A DNA stretch of 64,000 bases from Colwellia sp. (lineage in GTDB: Bacteria > Pseudomonadota > Gammaproteobacteria > Enterobacterales > Alteromonadaceae): assembly GCA_013215465.1 (NCBI GenBank), contig JABSOW010000013.1:54225-118224 (forward strand). The letters are read 5' to 3'. A program made the translations under genes and the position numbers. The notes below the pieces were generated by a model that worked only from the letters and a program-made list of their open reading frames with translations, did no database searches and was not told where the DNA came from. Below are positions 1-8,578 of the stretch, piece by piece (position 1 is the stretch's first letter; every line of letters starts with the position of its first letter).

Positions 1-142
1 GAGGTACTATAACTGTTTCTCTAATGTTTTAATTTATAGTGTGTTAATTCGCTGGTGAAGAGGTAAATAATGATGATTTTACTTAACAATTGACCAAGTT
101 GCACTAAAAGTAAGCGAACGCGTTTTTTTTTATAAAAAAGGT

Positions 143-171
143 TTGACTGGGCTAACGCAACTCGGTAATAT
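143..171 (+). promoter_or_regulatory. Predicted sigma-70 promoter of the tRNA cluster
   Basis: TTGACT (143-148), a 17-base spacer and TAATAT (166-171) make a near-consensus sigma-70 promoter about 50 bases before the first tRNA-Pro. The bases just after the -10 box are C-rich (CCGCACCC). A GC-rich discriminator is usual for stable-RNA promoters under stringent control, so that kind of regulation is inferred. Confidence 0.8.
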
Positions 172-220
172 CCGCACCCGTTGAAAGCAGCTAATTTACA
201 GTTTTGTTTTTAGCGTATAT

Positions 221-297
221 CGGTGATTAGCGCAGCTTGGTAGCGCACTTGGTTTGGGTCCAAGGGGTCGCAAGTTCGAATCTTGCATCACCGACCA
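221..297 (+). tRNA. tRNA-Pro (anticodon TGG), copy 1
   Basis: This is a 77-base cloverleaf starting CGGTGAT and ending ATCACCG-A-CCA, with the CCA encoded. The seven-base anticodon loop TTTGGGT gives anticodon TGG, which reads CCN proline codons. It is identical to the copy at 672-748. It is first in a Pro-Arg-His-Pro cluster that resembles the E. coli argX-hisR-leuT-proM operon, but with no Leu gene and an extra Pro gene in front. Confidence 0.97.
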
Positions 298-388
298 CTT
301 TTTCTTTCTTTATACGAAGAAGTAGAATGAGTAATGGTTTAGGTTTTATCAAGTTCAGTCGAAAGCTTGAATTTTTCATCACCGAACA
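298..388 (+). repeat. Degenerate tRNA-Pro-derived repeat after copy 1
   Basis: After the first tRNA-Pro lies one copy of the repeat unit seen four times after the second tRNA-Pro. A T-rich start is followed by TACGAAGAAGTAGAATGAGTAA, TGGTTTAGG, TCAAGTTCAGTC and then TCATCACCGAACAA, which recalls the tRNA 3' end ATCACCGACCA. It cannot fold as a functional tRNA because the 5' half is missing. It is probably a transcribed spacer of the tRNA precursor. Confidence 0.75.
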
Positions 389-442
389 ATTTTAATTTCT
401 AATTATAGTATAGGAAGTTAAGGTAGCTTTTGTAGGTAATGT

Positions 443-519
<77 letters not shown>

Positions 520-550
520 TATTTAAAAAGTAAATGTAAGAATGTATAAT

Positions 551-627
551 GGTGGCTATAGCTCAGTTGGTAGAGCCCCGGATTGTGATTCCGGTTGTCG
601 AGGGTTCAAATCCCTTTAGCCACCCCA
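551..627 (+). tRNA. tRNA-His (anticodon GTG)
   Basis: This cloverleaf starts at the encoded extra G(-1) typical of bacterial tRNA-His (GGTGGCTA) and ends TAGCCAC-C-CCA. The anticodon loop TTGTGAT gives GTG. It is nearly identical to E. coli hisR across the acceptor stem and D arm. It sits between tRNA-Arg and the second tRNA-Pro. Confidence 0.97.
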
Positions 628-671
628 TCTTTCTTTTATCTCAGTCAATGTGATAAAAACTGTAAAAAAAT

Positions 672-748
672 CGGTGATTAGCGCAGCTTGGTAGCGCACT
701 TGGTTTGGGTCCAAGGGGTCGCAAGTTCGAATCTTGCATCACCGACCA
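672..748 (+). tRNA. tRNA-Pro (anticodon TGG), copy 2
   Basis: The sequence is identical to the tRNA-Pro at 221-297, including the encoded CCA and anticodon TGG. Its 3' end runs straight into the tandem array of tRNA-derived repeats at 749-1111. The duplicated tRNA with the same kind of downstream repeat suggests that the tRNA and its 3' spacer were duplicated together. Confidence 0.97.
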
Positions 749-1111
749 CTTTTTCTTCCCTTCTACGAATTAGTACAATGAGTAAATGGTTTGGCTGTCA
801 TCAAGTTCAGTCACAATTTCAAATATTATATCAGCGAGTACTTTTCTTTATAGATTGTTTGAATGTCCAAGTATTGGTTTGGGTATCTTCAAGTTCAGTC
901 ACAATTCCAAATATTATATCAGCGAGCATTTTTCTTTATAGATTGTTTGGATGTCCAAGTATTGGTTTGGGTATCAACAATTCAGTCACAATTTCAAATA
1001 TTATATCACTGAGTGTTTTTTCTTTCTATTTACGAAGCAGTAAAACTAGAATAAGTAAATAGCTTGAGTGTCATCAAGTTCAGTCTAAAATTCGAATCTT
1101 GCATCACCGAG
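749..1111 (+). repeat. Tandem array of four tRNA-Pro 3'-half-derived repeats
   Basis: Four direct units of about 87-98 bases follow tRNA-Pro copy 2, at about 749-838, 839-926, 927-1013 and 1014-1111. Each has a T-rich stretch, TGGTTTGGGT-like bases matching the anticodon region, TCAAGTTCAGTC, and an ending resembling the tRNA T-arm and acceptor. The last unit keeps 20 exact bases of the tRNA 3' part (TTCGAATCTTGCATCACCGA, 1091-1110). The layout recalls the repeats carrying tRNA 3'-end sequence downstream of E. coli tyrT (rtT region). No member can form a complete tRNA. A 124-codon open frame across the array starts inside the tRNA and is not credible as a protein. Confidence 0.85.
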
Positions 1112-1276
1112 TACTTTTTACTTTTTAGAAACTTCAATAAATACATCAACTAAATTGAAACGAAGACAGTATCTTTGATTGATATACTTAGCTCTGAAAT
1201 TTCAGTTATTTCTTTTATTGTTCAATTTACTCTATGTTATGTTGCTTCCTAACGATAATCCTCTAGCAAACTGCTC

Positions 1277-1305
1277 TTGCAAGTTCTTTTCTGTATCGCT
1301 ATAAT
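1277..1305 (+). promoter_or_regulatory. Predicted promoter of tig
   Basis: TTGCAA (1277-1282), a 17-base spacer and TATAAT (1300-1305) form a strong sigma-70 promoter about 115 bases before the tig start. The rest of the 1112-1424 spacer is AT-rich and shows no gene. Confidence 0.75.
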
Positions 1306-1424
1306 TTGGCGTCATAAATTTTAACCGTTCGTATGAGCAAGGCACTTTTTACTGCTTTATAGTGAGGCAAGTAAACTTAGTGCATTATAAGAAAGCGTAG
1401 CACGCTAATTTTTGAGGTAATTAA

Positions 1425-2732
1425 ATGCAAGTTTCAGTTGAGACAATACAAGGTTTGGAACGTCGTTTGACTATTTCAGTTCCAGCCGAAACAGTAGATG
1501 TTGAAGTTAAAAATCGCCTACGTCAAGTAAGTAAAACCCAACGTATTGACGGTTTCCGCCCAGGTAAAGTACCCGCGTCAGTTATTCAAAAACGTTTCGG
1601 TAAATCAGTACGTCAAGAAGTTGCTGGTGAAATCATGCAACGTAATTTTGTTGATGCCATCGTTGCTGAAAAAATTAACCCAGCAGGACGTCCTTCATTT
1701 GTAGCTAAAAGTAATGAAGATGGTAAACCATTAGAGTTTGAAGCAACATTTGAAATCTATCCTGAAGTTGAATTAAAAGACTTAGAAAAAATTGCGGTAG
1801 AGCGTCCAGACGTTGAAGTTAACGATGCCGATTTAGATGAAATGTTTGTAACATTGCAAAAGCAACACCAAACATGGAAAGAAAACAAACGCATAACCAA
1901 GACAGGCGACAAGTTAACGCTTGATTTCAATGGTCGTGTTGATGGTAAAGAGTTCGATGGTGGCAAAGCTGAAGGCTTTGAACTTGAACTTGGTGCAGGC
2001 CGCATGATTCCAGGTTTTGAACAAGAAATTATTGGTATGAAAGCAGGCGAAGAAAAAACCATTAAAGTTACCTTTCCTGATGATTATCATGCAGAAAATC
2101 TAAAAGGTAAAGAAGCTGAATTTGATATTGTTCTTCATAAAACTGAAGGTTCAGTATTACCTGAAATTGACGAAGAGTTTGCAAAACTTTTCGGAGTTGA
2201 AGAAGGTGGTGTTGATGCTTTACGTGAAGAAGTGAGCAAAAACATGACACGTGAATTAACTCAAGCAGTTAAAGCTAAAGTTAAAGAGCAAATACTTGAA
2301 GGTTTATTAGCTGGACATGAAATTGGTTTACCATCAGCATTAGTTGCTCAAGAAGTTAATGTTTTACGTCAGCAAGCTATGCAACGTTTCCAAGGTCAAA
2401 TGGATCCAAAAAACTTACCTGAACTACCAAGTGAGATGTTTACAGAGCAAGCCGAACGTCGCGTTAAAATTGGTTTGTTATTAGGCGAAGTGATCAAAGT
2501 TAACGAATTAAAAGTTGATAATGCTAAAGTTGATGAATTAATTGCTACCGCTGCTTCTGCTTACGAAGATCCAAAAGAAGTTATTGAACACTATGCAAAC
2601 AACAAAGAATTAATGCAGCAAATGCAAAATGTTGCTTTAGAAGAGCAAGCAGTTGAATTTTTAGTTGAAAAAGCTGATGTATCAAGCAAAAAAGCTAGCT
2701 TTAAAGATATTATGAACCCAGAGGGTAAGTAA
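1425..2732 (+). CDS. tig: Trigger factor
   Basis: Trigger factor is a ribosome-bound chaperone and peptidyl-prolyl isomerase that meets nascent chains at the exit tunnel. The 435-residue length is normal. The N-terminal ribosome-binding domain carries the family signature around residues 44-48 (GFRPGKVP). A central FKBP-like domain follows (about 150-245, with [16 protein letters not shown] and [10 protein letters not shown]), then the long helical C-terminal arms. TTTGAGGT precedes the ATG. A strong promoter lies upstream and a 14-bp terminator downstream, so it is probably transcribed alone. It heads the canonical tig-clpP-clpX-lon-hupB-ppiD series. Confidence 0.97.
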   Translation: MQVSVETIQGLERRLTISVPAETVDVEVKNRLRQVSKTQRIDGFRPGKVPASVIQKRFGKSVRQEVAGEIMQRNFVDAIVAEKINPAGRPSFVAKSNEDGKPLEFEATFEIYPEVELKDLEKIAVERPDVEVNDADLDEMFVTLQKQHQTWKENKRITKTGDKLTLDFNGRVDGKEFDGGKAEGFELELGAGRMIPGFEQEIIGMKAGEEKTIKVTFPDDYHAENLKGKEAEFDIVLHKTEGSVLPEIDEEFAKLFGVEEGGVDALREEVSKNMTRELTQAVKAKVKEQILEGLLAGHEIGLPSALVAQEVNVLRQQAMQRFQGQMDPKNLPELPSEMFTEQAERRVKIGLLLGEVIKVNELKVDNAKVDELIATAASAYEDPKEVIEHYANNKELMQQMQNVALEEQAVEFLVEKADVSSKKASFKDIMNPEGK

Positions 2733-2771
2733 TACCGCTTTTTATATTGACAAAAAGCTAGGTAATCGCTT

Positions 2772-2810
2772 AAATGGCTTATATGGAAACATATAAGCCA
2801 TTTTATTTTT
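2772..2810 (+). terminator. Rho-independent terminator after tig
   Basis: A perfect 14-bp stem (2772-2785 with 2790-2803) is closed by a GAAA loop and followed by the T-rich stretch TTTTATTTTTA. It separates tig from clpP. Confidence 0.9.
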
Positions 2811-2857
2811 ATATGTAAGCCAATTTTTTTACATTAGGTTTTAGGGAAGGTATACAC

Positions 2858-3517
2858 TTGTTTACTTCACAGCATGCATCTCAGTTCAATTCACACATTA
2901 ATTCTCAAAGTTCAGCCTCTAATCCAGAAAGCACCTTAGTGCCGATGGTGGTAGAACAAACGCCCAAGGGTGAACGTTCTTACGATATTTATTCTCGACT
3001 ATTAAAAGAGCGCGTTATCTTTTTATGTGGCCAAGTTGAAGATCACATGGCGAATTTAATCATTGCCCAATTATTATATTTAGAATCAGAAAGTCCAGAT
3101 AAAGATATTTTTATTTATATTAACTCCCCGGGTGGTTCGGTAACGGCTGGTATGGCAATTTACGATACCATGAAATTTATTAAGCCAAATGTCAGTACTG
3201 TTTGTATTGGTCAAGCCGCAAGTATGGGAGCATTTTTACTTTCTGGTGGTACCAAAGGCAAACGTTATTGTTTACCTAATGCGCGGGTAATGATTCATCA
3301 ACCGCTTGGTGGCTTTCAAGGTCAAGCATCTGATTTTGAAATTCATGCAAAAGAAATTTTGTATATTAAAGATAAGCTAAATAGTTTAATGGCTGAGCAT
3401 ACCGGACAACCATTAGATAAAGTAGCTCAAGATACTGACCGAGATAATTTTTTAAGTGCTCAAGCTGCAGTTGAATATGGTTTAGTTGACTCCATATTAG
3501 AACAAAGAAATAGTTAA
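2858..3517 (+). CDS. clpP: ATP-dependent Clp protease proteolytic subunit
   Basis: ClpP is the serine peptidase that forms the double-ring chamber fed by ClpX or ClpA. The 219-residue protein aligns with E. coli ClpP throughout. The catalytic triad is Ser122 (in GQAASMGAF), His147 (in MIHQPLGG) and Asp196 (in DTDRDNF). The start is TTG, preceded by AGGGAAGG at good spacing; no ATG gives a full-length protein with a ribosome binding site. The N-terminal extension (about 26 residues before LVPMVVEQT) is longer than in E. coli and should be removed as a propeptide. clpX follows after 125 bases. Confidence 0.95.
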   Translation: MFTSQHASQFNSHINSQSSASNPESTLVPMVVEQTPKGERSYDIYSRLLKERVIFLCGQVEDHMANLIIAQLLYLESESPDKDIFIYINSPGGSVTAGMAIYDTMKFIKPNVSTVCIGQAASMGAFLLSGGTKGKRYCLPNARVMIHQPLGGFQGQASDFEIHAKEILYIKDKLNSLMAEHTGQPLDKVAQDTDRDNFLSAQAAVEYGLVDSILEQRNS

Positions 3518-3642
3518 GTTTTTTGAGCACCTTATTTAATAGTATAATGGTGTATTGAAAAAATGATTAAATTACTACTATGCTTAGTTTATATAAACGG
3601 TTTGTAGCTAATTAACAGAATTAAGATATTTAGAGGTAGGGC

Positions 3643-4920
3643 ATGACCGATATTAAAAGTGGCGACGGTGACAACGGTAAGTTACTTTACTGCTCATTTT
3701 GTGGCAAAAGCCAACATGAAGTACGTAAACTAATTGCTGGCCCATCAGTATTCGTTTGCGATGAATGTGTTGAGCTATGTAATGACATTATTCGTGAGGA
3801 AATTAAAGAAATCTCACCAAAAGAAAAAAAAGAAGCATTACCTTCACCTATAGAAATACGTGAAAGTTTAGATGAGTATGTTATTGGTCAGGATCACGCG
3901 AAAAAAGTACTAGCGGTTGCGGTGTATAATCATTATAAACGTTTACGTAACGGTGATTCTCATCATGGTGTTGAGTTAGGAAAAAGTAATATTCTTTTAA
4001 TTGGCCCAACTGGCTCGGGTAAAACGTTGTTAGCGCAAACGTTAGCTCGTTTGCTTGACGTGCCTTTTACTATGGCAGATGCCACGACATTAACTGAAGC
4101 GGGTTATGTCGGTGAAGATGTTGAGAACATCATTCAAAAATTATTACAAAAATGTGACTATGATGTTGAAAAAGCTCAGCGCGGAATTGTTTATATTGAT
4201 GAAATAGATAAAATTTCTCGCAAATCAGATAATCCTTCAATTACCCGTGATGTCTCAGGTGAAGGTGTTCAGCAAGCGTTATTGAAACTTATTGAAGGCA
4301 CAATTGCTTCCGTTCCGCCACAAGGTGGACGTAAACATCCTCAACAAGAGTTTTTACAAGTTGATACCTCTAAAATATTATTTATTTGTGGTGGCGCTTT
4401 TTCTGGTCTTGATAAAGTGATTGAACAACGTTGCCAAACTGGTACGGGCATAGGTTTTGGTGCAGAAGTACGTGGTAAAGATGAAGAAATCACCTTAACA
4501 GAGCGTTTAGAAGAAGTTGAGCCAGAAGATTTAGTGAAATACGGTTTGATTCCTGAATTTATTGGTCGTTTACCTGTTGTGGCAACCTTACGCGAATTAG
4601 ATGAATCGGCATTAATTCAAATTCTACAAGAGCCTAAAAATGCGCTAACAAAACAGTTTACCGCATTATTTGATATGGAAAATGTTGAATTAGAGTTTAG
4701 AGAAGATGCACTACATGCAATCGCTAAAAAAGCTATGAAGAGAAAAACAGGAGCTCGTGGTTTACGCTCTATTGTTGAATCAGTATTACTCGATATCATG
4801 TATGAGCTACCATCGATGGAAAATGTTAGTAAAATAGTCGTTGATGAAACAACGATTAAAGGTGAATCTAAACCGTTAGTTATTTATGCTAGTAAGCAGG
4901 ATCAAGCTGCTTCAGAGTAG
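3643..4920 (+). CDS. clpX: ATP-dependent Clp protease ATP-binding subunit ClpX
   Basis: ClpX is the AAA+ unfoldase that recognises tagged substrates and threads them into ClpP. The N-terminal zinc-binding domain has Cys17, Cys20, Cys39 and Cys42. Walker A is GPTGSGKT (121-128) and Walker B is IVYIDEIDK (182-190). The pore loop GYVGED (154-159), the RKH loop (230-232) and the ClpP-docking IGF loop (270-272) are all present. The length of 425 residues is normal. AGAGGTAGG precedes the ATG. A TATAAT with a weak -35 around 3521-3548 could give clpX its own promoter in addition to read-through from clpP. Confidence 0.97.
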   Translation: MTDIKSGDGDNGKLLYCSFCGKSQHEVRKLIAGPSVFVCDECVELCNDIIREEIKEISPKEKKEALPSPIEIRESLDEYVIGQDHAKKVLAVAVYNHYKRLRNGDSHHGVELGKSNILLIGPTGSGKTLLAQTLARLLDVPFTMADATTLTEAGYVGEDVENIIQKLLQKCDYDVEKAQRGIVYIDEIDKISRKSDNPSITRDVSGEGVQQALLKLIEGTIASVPPQGGRKHPQQEFLQVDTSKILFICGGAFSGLDKVIEQRCQTGTGIGFGAEVRGKDEEITLTERLEEVEPEDLVKYGLIPEFIGRLPVVATLRELDESALIQILQEPKNALTKQFTALFDMENVELEFREDALHAIAKKAMKRKTGARGLRSIVESVLLDIMYELPSMENVSKIVVDETTIKGESKPLVIYASKQDQAASE

Positions 4921-4943
4921 ATAAACATCACCGTTAATATTTT

Positions 4944-4970
4944 AAGAGCCCTTGTGGCTCTTTTTTGTTT
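4944..4970 (+). terminator. Rho-independent terminator after clpX
   Basis: AAGAGCC and GGCTCTT pair around the loop CTTGT, followed by TTTTTTGTTT. It ends the clpP-clpX unit before the separate lon promoter. Confidence 0.9.
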
Positions 4971-5022
4971 CTTAAAACGCACATTGTGAATAAACCTTGC
5001 TATTAGAAAATTATTTTAATTG

Positions 5023-5050
5023 CTTGTAACTTCTTTATTTATCCCCATAT
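5023..5050 (+). promoter_or_regulatory. Predicted sigma-32 heat-shock promoter of lon
   Basis: CTTGTAA (5023-5029), 13 bases and CCCCATAT (5043-5050) match the sigma-32 consensus (CTTGAAA and CCCCATNT) with one mismatch and correct spacing. It lies 44 bases before the lon ATG. Heat-shock control of lon is well established in enterobacteria, so the match is biologically sensible. Confidence 0.85.
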
Positions 5051-5093
5051 AGTTTCTAATCAGCAATTTATAACACTTTTCAAAGAGACTCAC

Positions 5094-7439
5094 ATGACCG
5101 AAGAATTATCTGGTGTAGTTGAAATTCCCGTACTTGCCTTAAGAGATGTTGTCGTTTACCCACAAATGGTTATTCCTTTATTTGTTGGCCGAGAAAAATC
5201 TATTCGTTGTTTAGATCTTGCCATGGAAAATGACAAGCAAGTATTTTTGGTGGCACAAAAAGATGCCGCTATTGATGATCCTCAAGCCAAAGATGTTTAT
5301 GAAGTCGGCACGGTAGCGACCATTTTACAAATGTTAAAACTTCCCGATGGCACGGTAAAAGTGTTAGTTGAAGGTGTGCAGCGTGCAAAAGTGGTGGAGT
5401 TTATTGAAACGCAAGAGTATTTTAGTGCAAATATTGAATACCTGTCGATTGAAGGTGATTCAGAAGATGATAACGAAGTATTGATTCGCTCTGCTATTTC
5501 GCAGTTTGAAGGTTATGTAAAGCTTAATAAAAAAATCCCACCAGAGGTGCTTACCTCGGTTTCAGGCATTGATGATGCTCAGCAGTTAGCTGATACCATG
5601 GCAGCTCATATGCCTTTAAAACTTGCCGATAAACAAAAGATATTAGAGATTATTAATGTTGCTAAACGCTTAGAACATTTAATGGCACTAATGGAAGGTG
5701 AAATTGATTTATTGCAAGTAGAGAAAAAAATCAGAACTCGCGTTAAAAAACAAATGGAAAAAAGTCAACGTGAGTATTATTTGAATGAGCAAATGAAAGC
5801 TATTCAAAAAGAGCTTAATGAAGGTGATGAAACACCAGACGAACTTGAGCAAATGGCTAAGCGTATTGATGAAGCACAAATGCCAACGGAAGCAAAAGAT
5901 AAAACTTTAGCCGAATTGCAGAAATTGAAAATGATGTCACCGATGTCAGCCGAAGCGACGGTCGTTCGTAGTTATATTGATTGCATGATCAATGTACCAT
6001 GGAAGAAACGCAGTAAATTGAAGCGTAATTTAACGTTAGCGCAAAAAGTGTTAGATAAAGATCATTATGGTCTAGATAAAGTAAAAGAGCGTATCCTAGA
6101 ATACCTTGCCGTACAACAACGAGTTAGTCAGTTAAAAGGCCCTATTCTTTGCTTGGTAGGTCCTCCTGGGGTTGGTAAAACCTCATTAGGTCAATCTATT
6201 GCAAAATCTACTGGTCGAAAATACATTCGTATGGCGCTAGGGGGCGTGCGTGATGAAGCTGAAATTCGTGGTCATCGCCGCACTTACATTGGCTCATTAC
6301 CAGGTAAGATAATTCAAAAAATGTCGAAAGTAGGGGTGAAAAACCCACTGTTTTTATTAGACGAAATTGATAAAATGGCTTCAGATATGCGTGGCGATCC
6401 GGCTTCTGCTTTACTGGAAGTGTTAGATCCCGAACAAAACACCAGCTTTAATGATCATTATTTAGAAGTTGATTATGACTTGTCTGATGTTATGTTCGTT
6501 GCTACCTCTAATAGTATGGACATTCCAGGACCATTGCTTGACCGTATGGAAGTTATTCGTTTATCGGGTTATACCGAAGATGAAAAACTGAATATTGCTC
6601 GAGATCATTTACTCGATAAACAAATTAAGCGAAATGGCTTAAAGAACAATGAAATAACCATTGAAGACAGTGCCATTATTGGCATTATTCGATATTACAC
6701 CCGCGAAGCAGGGGTACGTAACCTTGAACGTGAAATATCTAAATTATGTCGTAAAGCGGTAAAAGCTATTTTATTAGATAAACAGCTGAAAAGTGTTGTT
6801 ATCAATCAAGATAATTTAGATGAGTATTTAGGCATACAACGATTTGATTATGGCAAAGCGGATGATGAAAATCGTGTCGGCTTAGTAACCGGTTTAGCAT
6901 GGACACAAGTGGGTGGTGAATTACTAACCATAGAAACAGCCTCAGTACCAGGTAAAGGTAAATTAACTTATACCGGCTCTTTAGGTGACGTAATGCAAGA
7001 GTCCATTCAAGCTGCGATGACAGTAGTGCGTAGTAGAACGAAAAAATTACGTATCAATGAAAACTTTTATGAAAAACGTGATATTCATGTACATGTTCCG
7101 GAGGGAGCAACCCCAAAAGATGGTCCAAGCGCTGGTATAGGAATGTGCACCGCACTAGTTTCAAGCTTAACCGGAAATCCGGTAAAAGCGGATGTTGCTA
7201 TGACCGGGGAAATCACCTTGCGTGGTGAAATTTTGGCTATTGGTGGCTTAAAAGAAAAGTTATTAGCAGCACATCGTGGTGGTATCAAAACGGTCATTAT
7301 TCCTCATGAAAATGAACGTGATCTAAAAGAAATACCTGAAAATGTTAAAGCTGACTTGTCTATTCACCCGGTAAAATGGATTGATGAAGTATTGAAGCTG
7401 GCGCTTGAGCATCCAGTAGAACAGTGGCAAGCAGAGTGA
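5094..7439 (+). CDS. lon: ATP-dependent protease Lon
   Basis: Lon is a cytosolic AAA+ serine protease that degrades misfolded proteins and specific regulators. The 781-residue chain has the N-terminal LAN domain (about 10-205), a coiled-coil linker, the ATPase domain with Walker A GPPGVGKT (356-363), and the C-terminal S16 protease domain. The catalytic dyad is Ser679 (in DGPSAG) and Lys722 (in GLKEKLL), the same numbering as E. coli Lon. It is transcribed alone from a heat-shock-type promoter. CAAAGAGAC precedes the ATG. A second, diverged Lon-family protease is encoded at 50146-52539. Confidence 0.97.
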   Translation: MTEELSGVVEIPVLALRDVVVYPQMVIPLFVGREKSIRCLDLAMENDKQVFLVAQKDAAIDDPQAKDVYEVGTVATILQMLKLPDGTVKVLVEGVQRAKVVEFIETQEYFSANIEYLSIEGDSEDDNEVLIRSAISQFEGYVKLNKKIPPEVLTSVSGIDDAQQLADTMAAHMPLKLADKQKILEIINVAKRLEHLMALMEGEIDLLQVEKKIRTRVKKQMEKSQREYYLNEQMKAIQKELNEGDETPDELEQMAKRIDEAQMPTEAKDKTLAELQKLKMMSPMSAEATVVRSYIDCMINVPWKKRSKLKRNLTLAQKVLDKDHYGLDKVKERILEYLAVQQRVSQLKGPILCLVGPPGVGKTSLGQSIAKSTGRKYIRMALGGVRDEAEIRGHRRTYIGSLPGKIIQKMSKVGVKNPLFLLDEIDKMASDMRGDPASALLEVLDPEQNTSFNDHYLEVDYDLSDVMFVATSNSMDIPGPLLDRMEVIRLSGYTEDEKLNIARDHLLDKQIKRNGLKNNEITIEDSAIIGIIRYYTREAGVRNLEREISKLCRKAVKAILLDKQLKSVVINQDNLDEYLGIQRFDYGKADDENRVGLVTGLAWTQVGGELLTIETASVPGKGKLTYTGSLGDVMQESIQAAMTVVRSRTKKLRINENFYEKRDIHVHVPEGATPKDGPSAGIGMCTALVSSLTGNPVKADVAMTGEITLRGEILAIGGLKEKLLAAHRGGIKTVIIPHENERDLKEIPENVKADLSIHPVKWIDEVLKLALEHPVEQWQAE

Positions 7440-7721
7440 TTTTTATGCGAGAAAAGTTTTTTTTTGATTTAAATCCGTACAAAAAGTTAAATAAATAAAA
7501 AAACTTGTCAAAAATGGCAATTAAGGCTTTTCAAACGCTGAAACTGTGGTAAGTTAACAACGCTTATATCGCTAGACCCCTTATATATCATGCACAAAGC
7601 AATATGTTTAGGAGAGCTAGCAGAAAGTATTTTTTCTAAACACTACGCTTTATGTTCAAAGAAACCATTTACCTAGTGTAAATAACAATTTCTACAGGAC
7701 GAAATTTTATTAAACCCCTTA

Positions 7722-7750
7722 TTGAAGGGAAGTAAAAATAGCGTTGTAAT
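7722..7750 (+). promoter_or_regulatory. Predicted promoter of hupB
   Basis: TTGAAG (7722-7727), 17 bases and TGTAAT (7745-7750) form a plausible sigma-70 promoter ending 25 bases before the GTG start of hupB. The match is moderate. The rest of the 7440-7721 spacer is AT-rich with no clear gene. Confidence 0.5.
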
Positions 7751-7775
7751 AATAACAATTGAAGGGGTATACACT

Positions 7776-8051
7776 GTGAATAAATCTCAACTTATCGAGA
7801 AAATTTCTGAAGGCGCTGACATTTCAAAGGCTGCTGCTGGTCGCGCATTAGATTCATTTATTGGTGCTGTAACTGAAGAATTACAAAATGGCGAGCAAGT
7901 TGCTTTAGTTGGTTTTGGTACTTTCTCTGTACGTGACCGTGCTGCACGAACTGGCCGTAACCCACAAACAGGCGCTACTATTCAAATAGCAGCTGCTAAA
8001 ATTCCTGCGTTTAAAGCGGGCAAAGCATTAAAAGATGCTTGTAACGACTAA
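7776..8051 (+). CDS. hupB: DNA-binding protein HU-beta
   Basis: HU is a small dimeric nucleoid protein that bends DNA. From the GTG at 7776 the 91-residue product begins [10 protein letters not shown], matching E. coli HupB almost residue for residue, with the DNA-binding arm RTGRNPQTG and the end AGKALKDA. The open frame extends upstream to 7722, but that part overlaps the likely promoter and has no homology. GAAGGGG sits nine bases before the GTG. Two terminators follow directly. Its place between lon and ppiD is conserved among gammaproteobacteria. Confidence 0.95.
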   Translation: MNKSQLIEKISEGADISKAAAGRALDSFIGAVTEELQNGEQVALVGFGTFSVRDRAARTGRNPQTGATIQIAAAKIPAFKAGKALKDACND

Positions 8052-8061
8052 TATATGATTG

Positions 8062-8080
8062 ATTGCTTATAGCAATTTTT
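8062..8080 (+). terminator. First terminator after hupB
   Basis: ATTGCT and AGCAAT pair around TAT just after the hupB stop, followed by TTTTTAT. The stem is short (6 bp) but well placed. Confidence 0.6.
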
Positions 8081-8091
8081 ATATTAGAAAT

Positions 8092-8127
8092 AAAATAAAA
8101 GACCACCTTAAGGTGGTCTTTTATTTT
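8092..8127 (+). terminator. Second terminator after hupB (perfect 36-base palindrome)
   Basis: The 18 bases at 8092-8109 are exactly repeated in inverse at 8110-8127. The core GACCACCTT/AAGGTGGTC is flanked by A-rich and T-rich arms, so it should terminate in both directions. It insulates hupB from the long ppiD leader. Confidence 0.9.
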
Positions 8128-8578
8128 CAACTTATTAAAATCTCATCTATTTAACCTGAACTCGGTTTAAAACAGAGTTAACATATTGAAATTAAAATAC
8201 AAATTAATTTATACTGTCTCTAGCTTGATAGTTTAGCTTAATTGAAGGCAAGTTTACGCATCAATAGCTTGCCTACTGCAAGAGAGTTTAACGCAGAAGT
8301 AAGTAAAAATAACTGCTAGAGAAACATTTGTTAAGCCGAGCTCAGGTTATTTACTTTTCTCTGCGGGAGTCGTTATTGTGCATTATTCAAAATATCTTCA
8401 GCTAAAATACTATGGAGATAACAGCAGATGAGCAGTTGCAAAAAATAAAACGAATCTTGCACTTCAAGCGATGGTCTGCATCTGCTAAAATCGCGAGCAA
8501 CAAAAAAAATTACAGCCTAAACTATCGATATTATAGCGAACGGCTTTATTGGCTATACCTTAAATAAATGAGATAAAG
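8128..8578 (+). other. Gene-free 451-base spacer with promoter and predicted hairpins
   Basis: No credible ORF is present. A promoter-like pair, TTGAAA (8186-8191) and TATACT (8210-8215) with an 18-base spacer, would start a leader of about 355 bases for ppiD or a separate RNA. Downstream I see three inverted-repeat structures: AGGCAAG/CTTGCCT near 8246-8274, a long imperfect hairpin at 8292-8366 (CGCAGA...TCTGCG outer stem with further pairing inside), and AGCAGATG...CATCTGCT at 8423-8486. No T tract follows them. The region may hold a small RNA or a structured 5' UTR; this is inference. Confidence 0.5.

Noticed and set aside
688..1062. 124-codon open frame over the tRNA-Pro and repeats
   Set aside because: It begins inside the tRNA gene and runs through degenerate tandem repeats; the repeated peptide comes from the repeats, not from coding constraint.
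749..1111. Possible CRISPR array
   Set aside because: Units are about 90 bases, similar over their whole length, and derived from tRNA-Pro; there are no constant short repeats with unique spacers and no cas genes.
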